A stretch of 64,000 nt of DNA, taken from the NCBI GenBank assembly GCA_013306675.1, contig JABLUY010000127.1, positions 42,161-106,160 on the forward strand, written 5' to 3'. Position numbers and translations under genes: made by a program. Of the stretch, positions 30,173 to 39,407 are shown piece by piece. This stretch comes from Thraustochytrium sp. TN22. Lineage: Eukaryota > Sar > Bigyra > Thraustochytrida > Thraustochytriidae. The notes beneath the pieces are model-generated. The model had not been told where the DNA came from and did not search any database. It saw only the letters and a program-made list of their open reading frames with translations. Each line of letters begins with the position of its first letter. Position 1 is the stretch's first letter.

Positions 30173-32419
30173 TTAAAGCTTGGCCGCGGAGAGCAGGCCG
30201 GAGTGGCGCAGTAGGGCGTCGGGCGTGGGGTCGCGGCCACGAAAGGCGCGAAAGACGTCGGCCGGGTGAGTGCCGCCGCCAAGGCCGAGGATGGTGTCGC
30301 GGAAGCGCTTGCCGGTGGCAGCGAGGGCCGAGGGGTCGTCGAGCCCGGCCTCCTCGAAGGCGCCAAAGGCGTCGGCGGACATGATCTCGGAGTACTTGTA
30401 GGAGTAGTAGCCAGCGGCGTAGCCGCCGGCCATAATGTGCTCGAAGGAGCAGAGGAAGCGGTCCTCGGGCAGCGGAGGCAGGAGGGAGAACTCCTGAGCG
30501 ACAGCCTTTTGCAGGGCGATGGGGTCGTCCTTGGCCGGGTCGAAGTCGGGGCCGTGGAGGCGCATGTCGAGCGCGCCAAACTGAAGCTGGCGCAGCATCA
30601 TGAGCGCAGCGTGGAAGTTGCGCGCGGCGACGACCTTGTCGAAGAGAGCATCCGGGATGGGCTCCCGGGTCTCGTAGTGCTTGGCGAAGGACTTGAGCGT
30701 GGCGCGATCGTAGCAAAAGTATTCCATAAACTGCGAGGGGATCTCGACAGCGTCCCACTCGACGTTGGAGATGCCGGCGGCCGGCGCGTGCTCGACGGTG
30801 GTGCACATGTGCTGCAGGCCGTGGCCGAACTCATGGAAGAGCGTCTCGACGTCCAAAAAGGTGAGCAGGCTGGGCTTGCCGGCCACCGGGGGCGAGCCGT
30901 TGCAGATGAGGTAGGCGACGGGCTGGCGGCCGAGCACGCGGCTGCGGCCGATGGCGGGCGACATCCAGGCGCCGCCGCGCTTCTCGCCGGGGCGCACGTA
31001 GGGGTCAAGGAAGAAGGAGGCGAGGCGGCGGCCCGAGGCGGCGTCCTCGACATGGAAGAAGCGCACGGCCTCGTCCCAGACGGGCGTCTCGCCGTCCGCC
31101 GCGACGATGCGCACGTTGAAGACGCGCTCCGTGAGCTCAAAGAGGCCGTCCAGCACGGACTCGAGCGGGAAGTAGGGGCGCAGCTCCTCCTGCGAGAAGC
31201 CGAAGAGCTCCTGCTTCTGCTTCTCGGACCAGTACGGCACGTCCCACAGCGCGAGATCGCCCTTGTGGCCGTGGTCCGCGGCGAAGCGCGTCACGTCTGC
31301 GAGCTCGCGCTCGGCGGGCGCGCGCGCCTTGGCGTGCAAGAACTCGGTCATCTCCGTCACCGCCTGCGGCGCGCCGGCCATCTTACCGGCCAGGGACTGG
31401 TGCGCGTACGACTCGAAGCCCAGCATGCGCGAGGTCTCGGCCCGGATCTGCAGGATGCGGCGCACGATGGGCGCGTTATCGCGCTCGCCCTCGGATGCGC
31501 GGCTGACGAAGGCGCGATAGACCTTCTCGCGCAGCGTGCGGTCGTCCGCGAAGCGCATGACCGCCAGGTAGGCCGGCCCGTCCAGCGTGGCGAGCCAGGG
31601 GCCGGCCTCGGCGCTGGCCTCCGCGTCGCCCTCGCGGCGCGCCGACTCAGCCATACCCTCACGCGCCGACTCCGGCAGGCCGCTCACCTGCGACTGCTCG
31701 GTGAGCCGGAGCTGGAAGGCCTTGGTGGCGTCCAGCACGTTGTTGGAGAACTGCGTCGCCAGCTGCGACTGCTCCCGCTTGAGCTCGTTGAAGCGCTCGC
31801 GCGTCTCGCCTTCGAGCCCAATGCCGGACCGCTCCATGCCGTCCAGTTGCTTCTGCACGATGCGCCGCTGCACGTCATCCAGGCCGGCCTGGTCGATGCT
31901 CTTGAGCGCCTCGTACACCGCCTTGGACTGCGACACCTTTTGGCTGACCGCGATCACCTTGGGCAGCAGTTTCGCGTGCGCAGCGCGCAGCTCCTCCGAG
32001 TTCTTCACCGACATCATGTGCGAGACGAGGCCCCAGGCGAAGTCAAGCGGCGCCTCGAGCCGCTCGCCGGCCTCCACCACGTCCGCGTACGAGGCCGCTG
32101 CGCCGCCGCGCGCGTTCAGCTTGGCCTCCAGGTCCGCGAGGCCCTGCTCCAGCTCCTGGACGCGCTGCTCCACCGCCGGCGCCACGTCTTCCGTCTTGAA
32201 GGCGTCGAACCGGGGCAGCCCGTCCTGCGCCAGCACCGCGTTCACCTCCGCGCTGCACGCCGCGCTGCTCAGTCCCCGCCGCGCGCCCGCGACGGCGTTC
32301 GGGATCATGACGCCGGCCGGCGCTGCCGCGCCGCGCGCGACTGCGCACGCCACGGCACCGCCGCTCGTGCGACCGCTCGCGGCAGCCGCGCCCAGCACCA
32401 GCCTCACCGCCCAGCGCAT
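30173..32419 (-). CDS. M3-family oligopeptidase (oligopeptidase A/thimet type), probably organelle-targeted
   Basis: Predicted 748-residue zinc metallopeptidase. The catalytic motif FHEFGH has H529, E530 and H533 and lies in the usual place, with the third ligand Glu expected in the following helix around NVEWDAVEIPSQF. Flanking blocks such as FLDVETLFHEFGHGLQHM and AGGYAAGYYSYKYSE match oligopeptidase A rather than mitochondrial intermediate peptidase. About 50 N-terminal residues are rich in Arg and Ala and lack acidic residues, consistent with a mitochondrial (or plastid) presequence. Enzymes of this group degrade short peptides, including cleaved targeting peptides. The start is the ATG at 32419. 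It is divergent from the glutathione transferase gene. Confidence 0.93.
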   Translation of the reverse strand: MRWAVRLVLGAAAASGRTSGGAVACAVARGAAAPAGVMIPNAVAGARRGLSSAACSAEVNAVLAQDGLPRFDAFKTEDVAPAVEQRVQELEQGLADLEAKLNARGGAAASYADVVEAGERLEAPLDFAWGLVSHMMSVKNSEELRAAHAKLLPKVIAVSQKVSQSKAVYEALKSIDQAGLDDVQRRIVQKQLDGMERSGIGLEGETRERFNELKREQSQLATQFSNNVLDATKAFQLRLTEQSQVSGLPESAREGMAESARREGDAEASAEAGPWLATLDGPAYLAVMRFADDRTLREKVYRAFVSRASEGERDNAPIVRRILQIRAETSRMLGFESYAHQSLAGKMAGAPQAVTEMTEFLHAKARAPAERELADVTRFAADHGHKGDLALWDVPYWSEKQKQELFGFSQEELRPYFPLESVLDGLFELTERVFNVRIVAADGETPVWDEAVRFFHVEDAASGRRLASFFLDPYVRPGEKRGGAWMSPAIGRSRVLGRQPVAYLICNGSPPVAGKPSLLTFLDVETLFHEFGHGLQHMCTTVEHAPAAGISNVEWDAVEIPSQFMEYFCYDRATLKSFAKHYETREPIPDALFDKVVAARNFHAALMMLRQLQFGALDMRLHGPDFDPAKDDPIALQKAVAQEFSLLPPLPEDRFLCSFEHIMAGGYAAGYYSYKYSEIMSADAFGAFEEAGLDDPSALAATGKRFRDTILGLGGGTHPADVFRAFRGRDPTPDALLRHSGLLSAAKL

Positions 32420-33729
32420 TCTCCGTTTGCTGCGGCAGCTTCTCTTGGTCTGCTCGTGCTTGTCCTCGTGCTCCCTCTCCTTCTCTTTCTTTCTCCTGGC
32501 TTTCTCCTGCTCCTGCTCTTGCTCACCTCACAGACCGAGGGCGCGAGGACGAAAACGTGAACGAGGGCGAGGACGAGGGCGAGGGCGAGGGCGAGGGCGA
32601 GCAGCTGGAGGAGGGCTCCTTCCTGTGCCGCTGCTGCAACGACTCCTCGAAGAATGGCGGCCTGGACCTCGCAAGTCAGTTCGCCGAGGTCGAGGTCAAG
32701 GACGTGGACGAGGACCCAAACGAGAAGCGAGGGTGACACAAGGACAACAGGACAAGGACAAGGGCAAGGACACGCATTGCATTGCCGAGGGCCCGGCTCG
32801 ACTTGACGCGCAGAAACCGACCCTTGGCCTGCGGCTGCTGCGGCTGCTGCGGCTGCTGCGGCTGCTCAGCTGGAAGCTGGTGAGAAGACACAAGATGTGG
32901 ACAGGCACGAGGAAGGCTAGCCTATGGACGAGGAAGACTTGCAGGACTGGCGGCTCTTTTACAAGCAGCGTCTCTTGCGCGCCGCGCCTACGTGCCGATG
33001 TTCACTGCACCTTTGTTGTGCTGGCTCACGAGTCGCCTCGCAGCAAACGTCACACGTCGGCGCGATGCAGCCACCGGTTTGGGGCGAGAGCCGCAGCAAG
33101 CCTGCAGCCAGCGCGTCATCTCTCTCTCTCTCTCTCTCCAGCTCTCTCTGCACTGCGAGTCGTGCCGTAAATCATGCGCTTTCGCTGTTTTGCCGAGCGG
33201 CTGGCTCAACATGAACGGCGCGACTCGGAGCGCCACGCTCAAACTAAGCTAGCTCAAGCTCCCTCAACCGAGACGGAGGGACGCAAAGATGCCGAATGTC
33301 CATACGATGCCGGCGTTGTATGCATGCATGCCCACGCGGCGGTCCTTCTTCAGGCAGGCAGGATCCCCGTGCCAAGGCGGCTGCGTCATTCGCTGTTCCT
33401 TCGCCTGTCTGTATCCTGCTGCAGGCTGTGGCGGCCAGTCTCGGCACGACCGGCGCCAGCGCCGAGGGGGCGGGCGGCGACTCGGCGCGACTCGGACGCC
33501 GCGCCCGTTGGCCCCGTTCCGAGCCGCCGAGGAGAAGAGCCGCGCGAGCGAGCCACGGCCCGCCGGCCGCAGACCCGCTTCGCCGCGCTCGAGCTGTGAT
33601 CGAAGCACAGCCTGAGGTATCTAAAAAGATAGCCCTTTGATCCACGAAGCTCTGCTCAGGCTGCATCCAGTGCGTCATCAAGACAAGAAGCAAGACCAAG
33701 ACCAAGACCGCGGCAGAGGAGACGACAAG
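32420..33729. other. Divergent upstream region, possible short acidic coding stretch
   Basis: This 1.3-kb region lies between two divergent genes. At 32557-32736 a plus-strand frame reads an acidic peptide rich in Gly and Glu with a CRCC cysteine group and ends at TGA, but it lacks a clear ATG. A (GAGGGC)n repeat makes up part of it. A CT run is present at about 33120-33140. I do not call a gene here. Confidence 0.35.
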
Positions 33730-34626
33730 ATGAGCGAGGGCGGCAAGATGCGCGGCAGCGATGCGGCCGGCCTGAGCTGGCTGGAGGTGGCGGGCGTGGC
33801 AAGCCTGGCGCTGGTGGCCGGGCTGGCGGTGGCGCGGCCGCTGTACAAGCGGCTGGACTACTCGCAGGGCGTCGCGCTCGCGCACAAGAACTTCAACTCG
33901 AGGACGAGCGGCGCGCGCACGCAGAAGGAGCTGCCCAGGGGCAAGCACGCGCTGCAGCTGTACTCGCTCGGCACGCCCAACGGCCAGAAGGTGACGGTGG
34001 CGCTGGAGGAGATGGGGCTGCCGTACGACGCGCACACGATCAAAATCGGCAAGGAGGAGCAGTTCACCAGTGGCTTTGTGGAGATCAACCCGAACAGCAA
34101 GATCCCGGCGCTCGTGGACCGCGACGGCCCGGCCGGCAGGCCGATCCGCGTCTTCGAGACCGCGTCCATCCTCCTGTACCTGGGCGAGAAGACCGGCCAG
34201 TTCGTGCCCAAGGATCCGTCTGCCAAGGTGGAAATGATGAACTGGATCATGTGGCTGCAGGGCGCCGCGCCGTTTTTGGGCCAGTTCGGCCACTTCTACC
34301 ACTACGCCAAGGTCAAGCTCGGCTACCCGATCGAGCGCTACACGATGGAGGCGCAGCGCCTGCTGGACGTTCTGGACAAGCAGCTTGAGGGCAAGCAGTA
34401 CGTGATTGGCAACGAGTACACGCTGGCCGACATGACCATCATGCCTTGGATCGTTTGCCTGTCGAAAAACTACAAGGCCGACGAGCACCTCGGCATGCAC
34501 AAGTACGTGAACGTCAACAACTGGCTCAAGCGCCTCCAGGCGCGCCCCGCCGTGCAGCGCGGCATGGACGTGAACCACCCTTCGCACATGAAGAACTACT
34601 CCACCGACGGCAAGAGTAGCCTGTAA
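33730..34626 (+). CDS. YghU/Ure2-type glutathione S-transferase-like protein with N-terminal membrane anchor
   Basis: Predicted 298-residue protein from gacaagATGA at 33730. A hydrophobic span (VAGVASLALVAGLAVA) near residues 18-33 looks like a signal anchor. The thioredoxin-like N-terminal domain contains LYSLGTPNGQKVTVALEEMGLPYD, in which TPNGQKV is the glutathione-site signature of the YghU/Nu-class group. NSKIPALVDRDG supplies the conserved cis-proline, and FETASILLYLGEK follows. The helical C-terminal domain ends near residue 285. Bacterial YghU enzymes bind two glutathiones and reduce disulfides or organic hydroperoxides. The membrane anchor is unusual for that group. The substrate is unknown. 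Confidence 0.92.
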   Translation: MSEGGKMRGSDAAGLSWLEVAGVASLALVAGLAVARPLYKRLDYSQGVALAHKNFNSRTSGARTQKELPRGKHALQLYSLGTPNGQKVTVALEEMGLPYDAHTIKIGKEEQFTSGFVEINPNSKIPALVDRDGPAGRPIRVFETASILLYLGEKTGQFVPKDPSAKVEMMNWIMWLQGAAPFLGQFGHFYHYAKVKLGYPIERYTMEAQRLLDVLDKQLEGKQYVIGNEYTLADMTIMPWIVCLSKNYKADEHLGMHKYVNVNNWLKRLQARPAVQRGMDVNHPSHMKNYSTDGKSSL

Positions 34627-34700
34627 GTAAAAGCCGCAAGCAGGCCAGTTGCTGGCTTTTTGAAATCAGATCTGATCAGCCTAGGCTACACAGTCAGCTT

Positions 34701-36767
34701 TCATTTCGCTCCTTCGCCCCCGCCTGCAAGACCGAGATCCTGGGCGAGCTTGGAGAGCTCTTGCACGCGCTCCTGGGCGGCCGTGTTGCTCGGATCGGTC
34801 ATGATGGCCTCCTGCGCATAGATGGACATCTCCGCGATGGTGGGCGCACACTGCGACTTGAGCGTGAGCATGTAGGCCTTGTCGCCCTTCTTGTTGGCCC
34901 GCAGCTTGTTCTCGTCGGGGCGATCGATGTCCAAGTAGGCAATCGAGTCGTCGACCAGCTCAATGGTCTCGTTGCAGCGCCCCGTGGCGCGCAGCGTCAC
35001 GCCTAAAACGTAGCGGTTGGAGAAGTCGTGCGGGCGCGCCACCAACACTTTGCGCAGCAGAGGCTCCGCTTCGTCGACCTTGCCGTACCGAACCAGCTGC
35101 ACCGCGTAGTTGTACCAGGTGTGCCAGGAGCGCGTGTTGACCTGGTTGGCGGCGCCCCAGAGAAAGTACGGGTCGGTCCAAGCGTGCGCGCGCTCCGCGG
35201 ACCGCAGCGCAAGCGCGATGAGGTAGGCGCAAAGGAGCACCTGGATCCACGCCGCGGGGGGCTCGTGCAGGCGGCGGCCCACCCAGCGCGTCGCCATGTC
35301 CACCACATATGCCGTCAGCATGCAGGGACCCAGGCTGGGCAAGTAGGCGACACGCTCGGCCTTCATCGTGCCTGTCACCACGAGCATGTTGGAAGCCATG
35401 AAGAAGGGCGCCACCGTGTACGCCAGCACGGAGCAGAGAATGGCGCGGCGGCTGCGGTCTAGGCGGTCCGTGAGGAGCGCGTAGCCAATGGACCCAAAGA
35501 GCCACACCCAAAAGAGCAGCACCAGGGCGATGCGCAGGTCGCTGGTCGAGTCGATGAGCGGGATGCTCGGGCCGGACCAGTCCGGTGCGAGCCAGTACGG
35601 GAATACAAAGCTCTCCATGTAGGAGTAGTACACGTAGTTGACGCTCATGATGCGCGTGAAGGGCTCCTTGGAGAAGGCTGCCGGGTTCTGCTCGAAGATC
35701 AGGTTCGGCTCGCCCTCGCCGTTCAGCCAGAGCCGCCACACAGCGATGGCGATCACGCCCACGCCCTGCACCGCGGCGCGCACCACGAGCCATCGCATAT
35801 CCTCGCGCCGCAGCGCCCAGGCAGGGCCAGAGGTGGAGACAGAGGCGGACGCGGACGCGGACGCAGAGGCCTCCTTGCTCGGCGCAGCATCCGCCTTCTC
35901 CTTCTCGGTCTCCGTCTTGCTAACCTCGGCCGCAGCGGCCTTGACATCAGCCTCGTCCTCCATGGGTGGCGGGACCGCAGCACCTGCAGGCAGCAGTGAG
36001 CGCAAAATCGCAGGGATGGAGGCGTCCGTGCGGCAAAAGTCGCACACCACGCAGGTGACCGGCAGAATGATGCCGGTCTCCTTGCTGAGCAGCGCCAGGA
36101 TTGTGCAAACCAGCGGCACAATAGCAACCTTGATCGAGGCGCCCACCGTGTGCAGCTGGCGCCGGTCGCGCGCGTCCAGGCTCCGCAGGTACACGAGCAC
36201 TCCCAGGAGATAAAACAAGGCCATGAAAAGCTCGGCACGACCCGTGATGTTGCAGACCGCCTCGCCGTGGATTGGATGCACCGCGAAGAGAAGGCCGGTT
36301 AGCAGCGTCGAGAAGCCGTCCTCTGACTCGAGCGCGCGCGCCGCCAGCAGCGTGCCGAGCGCCGTGACCACCACGTGCAGGACGCGGTTCACAATGTGAA
36401 ACCAGAAAAGGTCCTGCGTCCCGGACATGAGCACGTTGATGCGGTAGCTCAGCGAGGTCACCGGCCGGAACGACTTGTGGCTTTGCGGTGACGCCAGCGG
36501 CGTGCCCCAAAAGTCCACGAGCCAGATATAGTACAGCTCCTCGCGCACCTCCTCCATCAGCGCCGCCGTCGTGTTGAACCACTCTGCCGTCGAGAAGTTG
36601 CCCGCCCACTCCGGTACCTCTTTCGGCGCGCGCGCTCGGTGCACCACCGCGTTGTCCTTGACCGTGCCGCCATCGTCGTACACGAAGGTGCCGTGCAGCG
36701 ACTGCTCGTCCGCGAAGCACGCCGCCGCCACCACGCAGCTGATCGCCACGGCAGTCCACGTGCGCAT
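34701..36767 (-). CDS. TMTC-type membrane O-mannosyltransferase-like protein with TPR tail
   Basis: Predicted 688-residue multispan ER protein from the ATG at 36767 with a hydrophobic N-terminal segment. The first lumenal loop has FVYDDGGTVKDNAVV with the acidic pair D31/D32, equivalent to the metal/donor-phosphate site of GT-C enzymes. Further TMTC hallmarks are SHKSFRPVTSLSYRIN, HPIHGEAVCNITGRAEL, LSKETGIILP and RVAYLPSLGPCML. A Ser/Ala/Glu-rich insert separates two groups of membrane spans. The C-terminal 170 residues form a short TPR-like helical region, shorter than in animal TMTC1-4. Animal TMTCs transfer O-mannose to cadherin domains; the acceptor in a protist is unknown. It converges on the glutathione transferase gene with a 74-bp gap. 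Confidence 0.88.
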   Translation of the reverse strand: MRTWTAVAISCVVAAACFADEQSLHGTFVYDDGGTVKDNAVVHRARAPKEVPEWAGNFSTAEWFNTTAALMEEVREELYYIWLVDFWGTPLASPQSHKSFRPVTSLSYRINVLMSGTQDLFWFHIVNRVLHVVVTALGTLLAARALESEDGFSTLLTGLLFAVHPIHGEAVCNITGRAELFMALFYLLGVLVYLRSLDARDRRQLHTVGASIKVAIVPLVCTILALLSKETGIILPVTCVVCDFCRTDASIPAILRSLLPAGAAVPPPMEDEADVKAAAAEVSKTETEKEKADAAPSKEASASASASASVSTSGPAWALRREDMRWLVVRAAVQGVGVIAIAVWRLWLNGEGEPNLIFEQNPAAFSKEPFTRIMSVNYVYYSYMESFVFPYWLAPDWSGPSIPLIDSTSDLRIALVLLFWVWLFGSIGYALLTDRLDRSRRAILCSVLAYTVAPFFMASNMLVVTGTMKAERVAYLPSLGPCMLTAYVVDMATRWVGRRLHEPPAAWIQVLLCAYLIALALRSAERAHAWTDPYFLWGAANQVNTRSWHTWYNYAVQLVRYGKVDEAEPLLRKVLVARPHDFSNRYVLGVTLRATGRCNETIELVDDSIAYLDIDRPDENKLRANKKGDKAYMLTLKSQCAPTIAEMSIYAQEAIMTDPSNTAAQERVQELSKLAQDLGLAGGGEGAK

Positions 36768-37701
36768 GGCGCCTCCGCTCTCCGCCGCGAACCGCCGCGC
36801 ACCGCTGTACTCTGCCGTGCCACGCTGCCGCCCCGCAAGCGCGCGCGCGCGCGCGAGCGAGAGCGAGCGAGCGAGCGAGCGAGAGCGAGCGACTAAGCTC
36901 CAGGTTTGGCGGCTCGCCTTGTCCGGGGCACTTCTTGTAACCTTGTGCGCCAGCTTGGCACGTGCCCGTCCGCGACCATCACGGGCTTCGCTTTGCTGTC
37001 GGAAGCCACGGCCAGGGGCTTTGCTGCGCTTTGCTGCACTTCGCTGCATTGCAAAGGCGGATCTTCTCGCCGCTGTTGGCCTGCATCGTTTCTGGTTGGC
37101 TCTAGCTAGCATCATTGGTCTCCATACCTTGCAGTGGCAGTGCAGTGCAGTGGCGTCGCTTTGGCTAGACGCCAAGCTCTTCACATTCACATGCTTCCCA
37201 GCGCTCTGTAGCAGGCTAGCAGCCACTCTTCTCTCCTTCATTCCTCCACACATGGACAGCTCGCTCCCTAGCTAGCTAGCTAGCGCGCTCTTCCTCCTCT
37301 CCGACGAAGAACATTGATCTCTCACCACCTGACGACTCGGAGATCCCGCCCAAGAGTCTCTCGGAGCTCAGCTCTTGCGTCCAGCAGCTAGCTCGCAGGC
37401 ATGGGCACGTGGTCGTCGCGCCCGCGGGCTCGAGGCGAGCGCGCTCCCGCGCCGGTCCCGTCCAACCGCGCCCTGCGCTTGAACGAGCCCGTCGTTGGCG
37501 CACTGCACGGCGCTCCGCGACGCCTCGTCCCTTTCTTTCCGCAACGCAAACGCAAAGCCCCTTCGGCTCGAGCTCGCGGGCGGCGGCGGCGGCGGGCGGC
37601 GGCGGCGGCGCGGCGGCGGCGGCGGCGGCGCAGGCGGCGGCGGCGGCGCGGCGCGGCGTCGGCTCCGGCGGCCGGCCGCAGCGGCTAGCGCGGGCGCGGC
37701 C
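36768..37701. other. Divergent upstream region with GAGC and GGC microsatellites
   Basis: No gene was recognised. A (GAGC)n-type run lies at about 36852-36893 in the presumed TMTC 5' UTR. TAGC/CTAG clusters are found at about 37262-37286, and a long (GGC)n tract at about 37577-37651 immediately precedes the next start codon. TGCAGTGC-like units occur at about 37130-37150. Confidence 0.5.
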
Positions 37702-39126
37702 ATGGCGGGCAAGAAGCGCCCGGCCAAGAGCGCCGGCGTCGAGGCGAGGGAGGAGCGGGCAAAGGAGGAGGAGGAGGAGGAGGAGGAGAACGACGACGGC
37801 GACGAGGAGTTGACGGTGTGGGCGCAGCGAAGGCGCATGCGCAAACAGGCGTTCCTGGACGACGATGACGACAGCTCGGACGACGACAGCGAGGCGGGCG
37901 ACAAGGCCGACGGGGGAAATTCTGCTGAAGCGGCGGCGGCGGCGAGGGCGACGCGCGCCAAGGAGGGCAAGGCGCGCAAGAGCCAGGGCCAGTGGAGTCA
38001 GTCGGCGGACTCGCTGGATCTGGATGACTCGTCCTTGGACGTCGTCTTGCTCAGCGACGACGACGATGATGATGGCCTGCCGGGCACGAACAGGCGCCTC
38101 GGGGCGAGGGCCAACGGCAAGCAGGCGAAAGGGACGCCGGAGAAAGAGGCAGCCAAGCACGACCATGACGTGGTCGACCTCGAAAGTGACAGCGACAGTG
38201 ACGTCGAGGTGCAGGCGTCCAAGGTGTTCAACCATCCCCTGCTCATGGCGCAGGAGAGGCTCGCCAACTCGATCAGGAGCAACATCGCCGCCTCACACGC
38301 CGCACGCGTGACGCCGGCCAAGAGAAAGTTTCATCTGGAGGATGACGACGACGAGGACGACGAAAGAGCCGCCGCGGCGGCCGCAAACCTGGAGGTGAGC
38401 AATTTCCGCAAGCGCTTCGGCGGCGAGAACGACGATAGCATTCTGGATAAGTACCTGCAGGCCGGCAAACAGGGCGCCGCTGCGCCAGAGCAGGCGCAGG
38501 GCTTGAGCTCGAGTTCTTCGTCTTTTAACGGGCCACCCATCCCGGCCGGCGCTCCGCGTATCAAGCTGAAGTTTCGCGCCAGCAACAGAGACGTCAAGAC
38601 CGTGGTTGTCGCGAGCTCCGCGCCGCTCGGCCCGACATTCGAGAGCTACTGCAAGAGCGTTCTGAGTTGCCTGCCGCGGAGCAAGGTGGTATTTATGCTG
38701 GACGGTCAAGCGCTTTCGGACGCGTTCAAACCGGAGGACGAGGATCTCGAAGACGAGGACCTCATTGATGTCTCTCCGCTCGGCGGCGGCGATCTCGAAG
38801 ACTACGTTGCAAGAGCTGCTGCTGGTTCCTCCTCATCTTCGTCTTCGTCTTCATCCTCGTCTTCGTCTGCTCCTACACAGGCTGCAGGGCCGCGAATCAA
38901 ACTCAAGTTCCGCGTGGATGCGAAGCAGGTCAAGGCCGTGACAGTCGCGAGCAGGGCGCCGCTCGGGCCGGTCTTTGCCAACTTTTGCGCGAACGCGCTT
39001 GGCGGCGTGAGCAGATCAAACGTGGTTTTCTCGTTGGACGGCGAGGCGCTCCAAGACAGCTTCAGACCAGCGGACGAGGACCTGGAGGACGATGACCTCA
39101 TCGAGGTAAATGTGAAGCGTCGCTAG
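37702..39126 (+). CDS. Rad60/Esc2/NIP45-like protein with tandem SUMO-like domains
   Basis: Predicted 474-residue protein from ggccATGG at 37702. The N-terminal half is disordered and strongly acidic, with basic patches such as KKRPAKS that could be nuclear localisation signals. It also has two candidate SUMO-interacting motifs of the type Val/Leu cluster plus acids (DVVLLSDDDDDD, VVDLESDSD). Two homologous ubiquitin-fold domains follow, at about residues 284-360 and 396-474. Each begins PRIKLKFR and ends in a LEDEDLID/LEDDDLIEV motif, separated by a Ser-rich linker. Tandem C-terminal SUMO-like domains define the Rad60-Esc2-NIP45 family, which guides SUMO conjugation during DNA repair. The two copies are similar enough to suggest a recent internal duplication or gene conversion. 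Confidence 0.85.
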   Translation: MAGKKRPAKSAGVEAREERAKEEEEEEEENDDGDEELTVWAQRRRMRKQAFLDDDDDSSDDDSEAGDKADGGNSAEAAAAARATRAKEGKARKSQGQWSQSADSLDLDDSSLDVVLLSDDDDDDGLPGTNRRLGARANGKQAKGTPEKEAAKHDHDVVDLESDSDSDVEVQASKVFNHPLLMAQERLANSIRSNIAASHAARVTPAKRKFHLEDDDDEDDERAAAAAANLEVSNFRKRFGGENDDSILDKYLQAGKQGAAAPEQAQGLSSSSSSFNGPPIPAGAPRIKLKFRASNRDVKTVVVASSAPLGPTFESYCKSVLSCLPRSKVVFMLDGQALSDAFKPEDEDLEDEDLIDVSPLGGGDLEDYVARAAAGSSSSSSSSSSSSSSAPTQAAGPRIKLKFRVDAKQVKAVTVASRAPLGPVFANFCANALGGVSRSNVVFSLDGEALQDSFRPADEDLEDDDLIEVNVKRR

Positions 39127-39407
39127 CTCGCTAACCAGCGAGCCGGTGAGGTGCGCTGCGCTACCTTTGGTGGTAAACAGCCACTTTCCAGCCGGCGAGC
39201 ACTTGCTAGATAGCTAGCAGCTCTACTTGCTCTAGCTAGCTACTAGCGAGCCAGGCTCGAGCTAGCTGCCTTGCGAGCGAGCTCCACCGAGCCAACTAGC
39301 CAGCCAGCCAGCCAGCGTGTGAAGAAGGCCAGCCAGCCAGCGTGTGAAGAAGGATGCATGTTTCTTTTTGGTTTCGCGAAGTTTTCGTGACAGGGGTCAT
39401 AGACACA
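39127..39407. other. Convergent spacer rich in AGCT/TAGC motifs
   Basis: This 281-bp spacer separates the 3' ends of the SUMO-like-domain gene and NOT1. About 39203-39270 is a cluster of TAGCTAGC-type motifs. At 39301-39353 a unit of about 26 bp containing CCAGCCAGCGTGTGAAGAAG occurs twice in tandem. Confidence 0.55.

Noticed and set aside
30266-32560. Plus-strand 764-codon frame antisense to the M3 peptidase
   Set aside because: It is an antisense shadow of a G+C-rich gene; the minus strand has the HEFGH motif and conserved blocks.
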